DNA from: JANLQX01 sp031368215
Lineage (GTDB): Bacteria > Actinomycetota > Acidimicrobiia > Acidimicrobiales > JANYDT01
Assembly: GCA_031368215.1 (NCBI GenBank)
Contig: JANLRD010000135.1
Coordinates: 1 to 64,000 of the forward strand
Length of the DNA stretch: 64,000 bases
Reading direction: 5' to 3'
Shown: one piece after another, positions 59,018 to 64,000 of the stretch
Numbering within the stretch: the stretch's first letter is position 1
How the letters are laid out: every line of letters starts with the position of its first letter
Program-made: the position numbers and the translations under genes
The notes under the pieces: generated by a model
Told to the model about the DNA's origin: nothing
The model's database searches: none
The model's input: only the letters and a program-made list of their open reading frames with translations

Positions 59018-59119
59018 CCTGACCAGTCTCGTCGCCCAGCGGGATGCCGCGAAGCGAGAAGTCACCCGTCGGAAAAAACTCGGCGTAAACACTTTGTAAA
59101 GCCGGATCCGCGTACCAGT

Positions 59120-60664
59120 ATGAATCGGGTGAGTACGACATCCGCTTCGCAAACCCTGAGCCCCGACCTCCGCCTGGGTCTGACCTCGGAAATGGTCGAC
59201 CAGGGCTCCTTCGATCGGGCGGTCGAGCGATTCCGTGAACGCAAGATCGCACTTCCGACGTTCGCCCAGGTAGCCGATCCCACCCTGCAGCCCCCAGGAG
59301 CGCTGGCGTCGCTCCAGGGTCTCGACCCTGATGCCGCGGACAACCGCAACCTCTGGCGGGTCAACTGGTTCAACGCCGCCGACCGCAAGAGTCGCGTCGA
59401 GGTGCCCGTCCACGTGGTCCTGCCGCCGTCGCTCACCGGGGTCGAGGCGACCATCGTCGTCATGCTGGGCAACAAGTTCCCGATGATCCGCGCCCACAAG
59501 GTGCAGGCGGCCTACGCCGTGCTCGCCCCCCGCCTTGTCACGGGGCAGTTCGACCCGACCTCGCAACGCGCCATCTGGCCGTCGACCGGAAACTACGCGC
59601 GCGGAGGAGTTGCCATCTCGCGTCTCATGGCGTGCCGCGGGACGGCCGTGCTCCCGGAAGGGATGTCGAAGGAGCGATTCGACTGGCTGGCGCAGTGGAC
59701 GGAGGACCCCTCCGATGTCGTTCGCACGCCGGGCACCGAGTCCAACGTGAAGGAGATCTACGACACGTGCAACGAGCTGGCCAAGGACCCGCAGAACGTG
59801 ATCCTGAACCAGTTCAGTGAGTTCGCCAACTATCTCGGACACTTCCACGTGACCGGCCGTGCCCTGGGCATGGTCTACGAGCACGTGGCCTCGCAGATGC
59901 CGTCGAGCGCCCATCCGAGACTCCGGTGGTTCACGAGTGCGACCGGGTCCGCCGGGACCATTGCCGCCGGCGACTACCTGAAGGAGCACTACGGCACCAA
60001 CATCGCCGCGCTCGAAGCGCTCGAGTGCCCGACGATGCTGAAGAACGGGTTCGGCGAGCACAACATACAAGGCATCGGCGATAAACACGTCCCGCTGATC
60101 CACAACGTCATGAACACCGATGCGGTGATCGCCATCAGCGACCGGGCCACCGACAATCTCGACATCCTGTTCAACACCGCAGCTGGGATGGCCCATCTTC
60201 GCGATCGTCTCGGGGTGCCCGGTGCGGTCATCGAGCAGCTCACCCACTTCGGGTACTCGGCCATCTGCAACACACTCGGTGCGATCAAGCTCGCCAAGGA
60301 GTTCCGTATGACGGCCGATGACGTCATCGTCACGGTGGCGACGGACGGGTCGGAGCTGTACCCGAGCGAGCGGGAGAAGTTCCTTGCCCGCGACTACTCA
60401 CAGGGCTTCGGCGCGGTGGATGCCGCCGAGGTGACCGGCCGGTACCTGCAGGCGATCGATCGCGAGAACATGATTCAGCTCACCGAGATGGATCGTGAGC
60501 GGATCTTCAACCTCGGCTACTACACGTGGGTCGAACAGCAGGGAACCTCGTTCGCCGACTTCACGGCCCGCAAGGAGCAGTCGTGGTGGAAGGCACTTCG
60601 TGAGCTCGTGCCGGTGTGGGACGAACGGATCACCGATTTCAACCAGCGCACCGGAATGGCGTGA
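59120..60664 (+). CDS. PLP-dependent fold-type-II enzyme, long form (cysteine synthase/threonine synthase superfamily)
   Basis: A 514-residue protein of the β-family of PLP enzymes. The PLP lysine is probably in PMIRAHKVQAAY, the phosphate-binding region is STGNYARGGVAISRLMA, and TSATGSAGTIAAGDYLKEHYG is the second glycine loop. It is longer than CysK (about 310) with an extra C-terminal roughly 150 residues (DRENMIQLTEMDRERIF...). A likely homolog group is annotated as cysteine-synthase-like lyases in actinobacteria and archaea; no substrate is known. ATG 59120 or GTG 59129. A second PLP enzyme follows after 48 bp. Confidence 0.83.
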   Translation: MNRVSTTSASQTLSPDLRLGLTSEMVDQGSFDRAVERFRERKIALPTFAQVADPTLQPPGALASLQGLDPDAADNRNLWRVNWFNAADRKSRVEVPVHVVLPPSLTGVEATIVVMLGNKFPMIRAHKVQAAYAVLAPRLVTGQFDPTSQRAIWPSTGNYARGGVAISRLMACRGTAVLPEGMSKERFDWLAQWTEDPSDVVRTPGTESNVKEIYDTCNELAKDPQNVILNQFSEFANYLGHFHVTGRALGMVYEHVASQMPSSAHPRLRWFTSATGSAGTIAAGDYLKEHYGTNIAALEALECPTMLKNGFGEHNIQGIGDKHVPLIHNVMNTDAVIAISDRATDNLDILFNTAAGMAHLRDRLGVPGAVIEQLTHFGYSAICNTLGAIKLAKEFRMTADDVIVTVATDGSELYPSEREKFLARDYSQGFGAVDAAEVTGRYLQAIDRENMIQLTEMDRERIFNLGYYTWVEQQGTSFADFTARKEQSWWKALRELVPVWDERITDFNQRTGMA

Positions 60665-60712
60665 GCGGTTCGATGGTCGCACGAGTCTCACGGCGTCCAC
60701 AGTGAACACAGC

Positions 60713-62104
60713 GTGAGCGTCTCGGTCCTTCTCCGATGCGCGGGGTGCGCGGCGACCGTCGACCCGCTCGATGTCGGCGCCCCCGCGCCGTTCAGCTGTC
60801 CGAACGCTGTTCGCGCCCCCAACGTCGACCACGTGCTCACCTGGGATCCGCTGCTTGCGGGGGTGCGTGAATGGCCTGACGACACGTCGACCAATCCGTT
60901 CCTCCGCTACCGAACGCTCCACCACAGCTATCACCTCCACCTCGGTCTCGGAGGAACCGATCCCGAGTACGTTCGGCTCGTCGAGCGCCTCGACGCGGCG
61001 TTGATCAAGAACGGAGGGCCCGGGTTCCGGGTCGCTCCGTTGCTCCCGCTCGACGCGCTGAGCACGGCAACGGGCACGGATGTCTGGGTCCGCGATGACA
61101 CGACCGGTGTCGCGGGTTCCCACAAGGCCCGGCACCTCATGGCGATCCTCTTGCACCTCGAAGTCCGCAAGGTGCCGCTCCGCACCCCGTTGGCCATCGC
61201 TTCGTGCGGCAACGCGGCGATTGCTGCGGCCACCCTCGCCCGCGCCGCCGGGCGAACCGTTCAGGTCTTCGTGCCGACCTGGGCGAACCCGGTGGTGCTC
61301 GTCGAACTCCGGTCGCTCGGCGCCCGTATCGTCGAGTGCCCTCGCAAGGAGACCGATCCTCCGGGTGATCCCTGCCTGCATCGCTTCCACGAAGCGGTGG
61401 CGAAGGGTGCGCTTCCGTTCTGCGTGCAAGGTCCCGAGAACGGGTTCACGATCGACGGTGGAGCGACATCGGGACAGGAACTCGTCGACGCATTTTCCAT
61501 GCTCGGGGTACCCGACCGTCTGTTCGTCCAGGTAGGCGGGGGAGCATGGGCTTCGGGCGTGTGGCGCGGGCTCCGCGACGGGCGCGGGCTTGGGGCGATC
61601 GACCGGCTTCCCGCGCTGCATTGCGTGCAGGCCAAAGGCTGTGCGCCGCTCGTGGAGGCGTGGCGCACCGTTGCCGGACGCGCGCTGCGAGCGTTGGGCC
61701 ACGAGGAACTGTTCGATGAGGGCTTCGACGTGGTCGCCTCTGCGCTGGTCGCGAACGAGGCACGCAGTGCCGTCGAATCGGCCATGCAGTGGGCACTCAC
61801 CCACCGACCCGCGGTTATGCCGGTGTGGCACGATCCGCACGGCGTGGCGACCGGGATCCTCGACGACGAGGCCTACGACTGGGCCGTGCTGGTGCGGAGC
61901 ATGCTCGTGAGCGGCGGCTGGCCCGTCACCGTGTCCGACGACCAGATCGCCGCGGCAACCACGTTGGTGAACGCCGGGTCGATCGACGCCGATGAGACCG
62001 GATCGGCGGCCGCCGCGGGACTCGTAGCGTTTCGAGAGCAGCACTGGGGCGTTGCCGACGAACGCGTCGCCGTTACCGTCACCGGGATCCGCCGGCGTCG
62101 GTAG
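60713..62104 (+). CDS. PLP-dependent threonine synthase-like enzyme
   Basis: A 463-residue fold-type-II PLP enzyme. The N-terminus has a zinc-ribbon-like LRCAGCAATVDP ... FSCP (Cys8, Cys11, Cys29), then FLRYRTL and the PLP site TGVAGSHKARHL (Lys near 138). SCGNAAIAAATLARAAG is the phosphate loop, VQVGGGAWASG the PLP ring region. It resembles threonine synthases, but the Asn/Ser pattern is divergent and the window has no homoserine genes. It is co-directional with the preceding PLP enzyme. GTG 60713. Confidence 0.83.
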   Translation: MSVSVLLRCAGCAATVDPLDVGAPAPFSCPNAVRAPNVDHVLTWDPLLAGVREWPDDTSTNPFLRYRTLHHSYHLHLGLGGTDPEYVRLVERLDAALIKNGGPGFRVAPLLPLDALSTATGTDVWVRDDTTGVAGSHKARHLMAILLHLEVRKVPLRTPLAIASCGNAAIAAATLARAAGRTVQVFVPTWANPVVLVELRSLGARIVECPRKETDPPGDPCLHRFHEAVAKGALPFCVQGPENGFTIDGGATSGQELVDAFSMLGVPDRLFVQVGGGAWASGVWRGLRDGRGLGAIDRLPALHCVQAKGCAPLVEAWRTVAGRALRALGHEELFDEGFDVVASALVANEARSAVESAMQWALTHRPAVMPVWHDPHGVATGILDDEAYDWAVLVRSMLVSGGWPVTVSDDQIAAATTLVNAGSIDADETGSAAAAGLVAFREQHWGVADERVAVTVTGIRRRR

Positions 62105-62209
62105 CGGGTACGCCGAAGCAGGGGGTGTGGCTCAACGCCGCCAGCGTGGACGGTTGGTCGTGTTTGCGAGCGGAGCGAGCTGCGTAACGCCGGGCACGGG
62201 GGTGCCGCT

Positions 62210-62275
62210 AAACGCCTCCCAGGGCCGTTGGGAGGTGTTTTGCCCCCAGATATGGGGGCAACCTCTCTCCCAACG
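62210..62275 (+). repeat. Intergenic structured element B, copy 3
   Basis: AAACGCCTCCCA (62210-62221) pairs with TGGGAGGTGTTT (62229-62240, one G-U), then CCCCCAGATATGGGGG (62243-62258, one mismatch at centre), then CAACCTCTCTCCCAACG (62259-62275). GTTGGGAG (62227-62234) can pair alternatively with CTCCCAAC (62267-62274). It lies 56 bp upstream of the ruvC start. Confidence 0.85.
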
Positions 62276-62330
62276 TTCCCCTGAGGAGTTCCGCCGGGCT
62301 CCGGTGATGACGAGCTAGCCTGGCGAACGA

Positions 62331-62951
62331 ATGTTCGTCATCGGCATAGATCCAGGGCTGACGAGGTGCGGGTTCGGCGGCGTCCGTCGGACGAAGGGCG
62401 GGCTCGAAGCGGTCTGTCACGGGGTGCTGGTGACTGCGCCGGATTCCCCGCATCCGCGCCGTCTCCGTGATCTCCACCGTCAGCTCGTCACGCTGATCAC
62501 CGAGTACCGGCCTGATGTGGTCGTCGTGGAGCGGGTGTTCTTTCAGACGAACGTCCGGACCGCCATTGGTGTGTCGCAAGCGAGCGGCCTGGCTTTGGCG
62601 GCCGCCGATGAACTGGGGTGTGAGATCGCCCAGTACACGTCGAACGAAGTGAAGCTGGCGATCACCGGCGACGGTTCAGCCGAGAAGAAGCAGACCCAGG
62701 CGATGGTCGCCCGGACACTGAAGCTCAAGGAGCTTCCCCGTCCCTTCGATGCCGCCGACGCGTTGGCCCTTGCCATCCACCACCTGGGCATGGCGAGCTA
62801 TGCCCGTCTTGCCTCGAGCGCGTTCGGTGCCACCCCGCACGCCGCGCCCGCAGGTGCTGGCATCGGCAATGCCCGGATCGCCACGTCCTTCGGCGGGGTG
62901 CGCCTTGCGGTGACACCGTCCGGTCCGTCCAAGAAGGTGCGCGCCCGATGA
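62331..62951 (+). CDS. ruvC: Holliday-junction resolvase RuvC
   Basis: A 206-residue endonuclease cutting Holliday junctions. Catalytic acids lie in IGIDPGLTRCGFG (Asp7), VVVERVFFQTNVRTAIGVSQA (Glu67) and FDAADALALAIHH (Asp-Asp region near 139-142). A C-terminal Ala/Gly-rich extension (about 155-206) exceeds the family length. The stop overlaps the ruvA start (ATGA). Element B copy 3 is in its leader region. Confidence 0.97.
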   Translation: MFVIGIDPGLTRCGFGGVRRTKGGLEAVCHGVLVTAPDSPHPRRLRDLHRQLVTLITEYRPDVVVVERVFFQTNVRTAIGVSQASGLALAAADELGCEIAQYTSNEVKLAITGDGSAEKKQTQAMVARTLKLKELPRPFDAADALALAIHHLGMASYARLASSAFGATPHAAPAGAGIGNARIATSFGGVRLAVTPSGPSKKVRAR

Positions 62952-63586
62952 TCGGCTACCTGCGGGGCAACGTCGTCGACCGCACCCTCAAAGGTGAGCT
63001 CACCGTCGATGTCGGGGGAGTCGGCTACCGGGTCATCGTCCCCACCGGCCAGCTCGCCCGGATGCTCAGCGCACATACCATGTCCTCGAACCCGGAGGTC
63101 ACGCTGTTCGTGCACACCAGCGTGCGCGAAGACGCGATCACGCTCTACGGCTTCGCGACCCGCGACGACCGCACGTGCTTCGAGCTGGTGCTCACCGCGC
63201 ATGGTGTCGGACCATCGCTGGCGCTCGCGATCTTGAATATGCATTCGCCCGATTCACTCCGCACCGCGCTCGCGACCGATGATGTGGATGCACTCACGGC
63301 CGTGCCCGGCGTCGGCAAGAAGACTGCTGCTCGATTGCTCGTCGAGCTGAAGAGCAAGCTTGCCGATCTCAACGACTACGACGGGGCGATTGCTGCTGCG
63401 GGAGACGCGTCCCCGCTGCCGGCCGACTTCGTCGCCGACGCAAGGGCGGATGTGCGCGCCGCTCTTGCCGGTTTGGGGTACGGCGCCGATGAGATCCGGG
63501 CTGCTCTGCGGCGGCTCCCCAGCGATGTGACCGACCCCTCGGCGCTGCTCAAGCACGCTCTCGGCCTTCTCTCCACCGGTGTCTGA
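62948..63586 (+). CDS. ruvA: Holliday-junction branch-migration protein RuvA
   Basis: A 212-residue protein. OB-fold domain I (MIGYLRGNVVDRTLKGELTVDVGGVGYRV), HhH domain II (ELVLTAHGVGPSLALAIL and LTAVPGVGKKTAARLLVELK) and domain III that contacts RuvB (about 150-212; ADVRAALAGLGYGADEIRAALRRLP). The stop overlaps the ruvB ATG (TGATG). Confidence 0.97.
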   Translation: MIGYLRGNVVDRTLKGELTVDVGGVGYRVIVPTGQLARMLSAHTMSSNPEVTLFVHTSVREDAITLYGFATRDDRTCFELVLTAHGVGPSLALAILNMHSPDSLRTALATDDVDALTAVPGVGKKTAARLLVELKSKLADLNDYDGAIAAAGDASPLPADFVADARADVRAALAGLGYGADEIRAALRRLPSDVTDPSALLKHALGLLSTGV

Positions 63587-64000
63587 TGAGCATTCCGCTG
63601 GAAGACCCCGCTACTGACGACGACGGCCTCGAATCCCTCCGCCCGCGAAGTCTCACCGAATTCGTCGGACAACCGCAGCTCAAAGAGCACCTCGCTATCG
63701 TGCTCGAGGCGGCGCGAAAGCGCGGTCAAGCGGCCGATCATCTGTTGTTCGCCGGCCCTCCGGGGCTCGGCAAGACCTCTCTCGCGGCGATCGTTGCGCT
63801 CGAGATGGGAGTCGGGTTCCGCATCACGTCGGGCCCGGCGCTCGAGCGAGCCGGTGATCTGGCGGCGATCCTCACGAACCTCGCCGAGAACGATGTGCTG
63901 TTCATCGATGAGATCCACCGCCTGCCCCGAGCAGTTGAAGAGGTCCTCTACCCGGCAATGGAGGACTTCCAGCTCGACATCGTGCTCGGGAAAGGTCCGA
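63586..64000 (+). CDS. ruvB: Holliday-junction ATP-dependent helicase RuvB (5' part, cut by window edge)
   Basis: The first 138 codons are present from ATG 63586 (MSIPLEDPATDDDGLESLRP). Landmarks are RSLTEFVGQPQLKEHL, Walker A FAGPPGLGKTS and Walker B VLFIDEIHRL, all typical of RuvB. It drives branch migration with RuvA. It is translated in overlap with ruvA; the C-terminal sensor and winged-helix parts lie beyond the edge. Confidence 0.97.
   Translation, partial: MSIPLEDPATDDDGLESLRPRSLTEFVGQPQLKEHLAIVLEAARKRGQAADHLLFAGPPGLGKTSLAAIVALEMGVGFRITSGPALERAGDLAAILTNLAENDVLFIDEIHRLPRAVEEVLYPAMEDFQLDIVLGKGP

Noticed and set aside
59018..60247. Long minus-strand frame upstream of the kinase-like gene at 57989
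   Set aside because: It is antisense to the PLP enzyme at 59120 and has the Arg/His/Asp-rich composition of GC-rich shadow frames; the kinase fold begins at ATG 59017.

Overview
The window is 64 kb of GC-rich, gene-dense chromosome from a free-living actinobacterium. The evidence is a PIM (phosphatidylinositol mannoside) cluster (pgsA, a PIM-type acyltransferase, pimA), a mycothiol ligase (mshC), F420 enzymes (npdG and a PPOX-family protein), an InhA-like enoyl-ACP reductase and a heliorhodopsin. The gene set and the many orphan fatty-acid/CoA enzymes would fit an aquatic Acidimicrobiia-type lineage, but that class assignment is inference. No rRNA, tRNA, prophage, IS element or CRISPR array was found. 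The only structural RNA gene is a tmRNA on the minus strand at the left edge.

Layout. 1-10 kb: tmRNA, then small oxidoreductase and hydrolase genes around a heliorhodopsin gene (2677-3462). 10-20 kb: an S9 peptidase, an SDR, a peroxiredoxin, a SpoU methyltransferase, yebC, pdxT and pdxS, an RNB-domain nuclease, htpX and lemA. 20-27 kb: a minus-strand run thrS, HIT protein, membrane protein, pgsA, acyltransferase, pimA. Together with pdxS, pdxT and yebC this keeps the gene order of the mycobacterial thrS-pimA-pdx region. 27-38 kb: an ECF sigma factor coupled to a two-domain VOC protein, mshC, npdG, fabI, a YbjN protein, a kinase-like phosphotransferase, a secreted protein with a possible RNase-toxin domain, and a GntR regulator divergent from aconitase. 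38-47 kb: a HAD/acyltransferase fusion, a two-component system, a very large GH18/deacetylase/GT2 fusion, a secreted HhH protein and an acyl-ACP desaturase behind a perfect 20-bp palindrome. 47-64 kb: a carboxyltransferase, two CAP-domain proteins, an amino-acid-type ABC transporter, a thiolase-like/hydrolase operon, a crotonase, a second kinase-like protein, two fold-type-II PLP enzymes, and ruvC-ruvA-ruvB. ruvB runs off the right edge.

Several non-coding structures are not explained by the genes. (1) A roughly 70-bp intergenic element occurs three times (24361-24430, 47526-47593, 62210-62275). It has a covarying stem, a CCCCCATATATGGGGG palindrome and a nearly invariant 3' tail that can pair with the 3' arm of the first stem, as in an attenuator. 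(2) A symmetric array of six GCCGCA(C/G)ATC sites at exact 21-bp spacing lies at 34635-34773. (3) A roughly 33-bp hairpin repeat lies just downstream of three genes in the first 10 kb. (4) A 108-bp element with 33-bp terminal inverted repeats lies at 19071-19178.

Functionally the window mixes envelope and lipid construction (PIM, fatty acids, desaturase, LPLATs, surface glycan enzyme), redox and cofactor metabolism (F420, mycothiol, PLP, VOC enzymes), and core housekeeping (ThrS, aconitase, tmRNA, RuvABC). Many adjacent genes overlap by ATGA, GTGA or TGATG junctions, indicating translational coupling.
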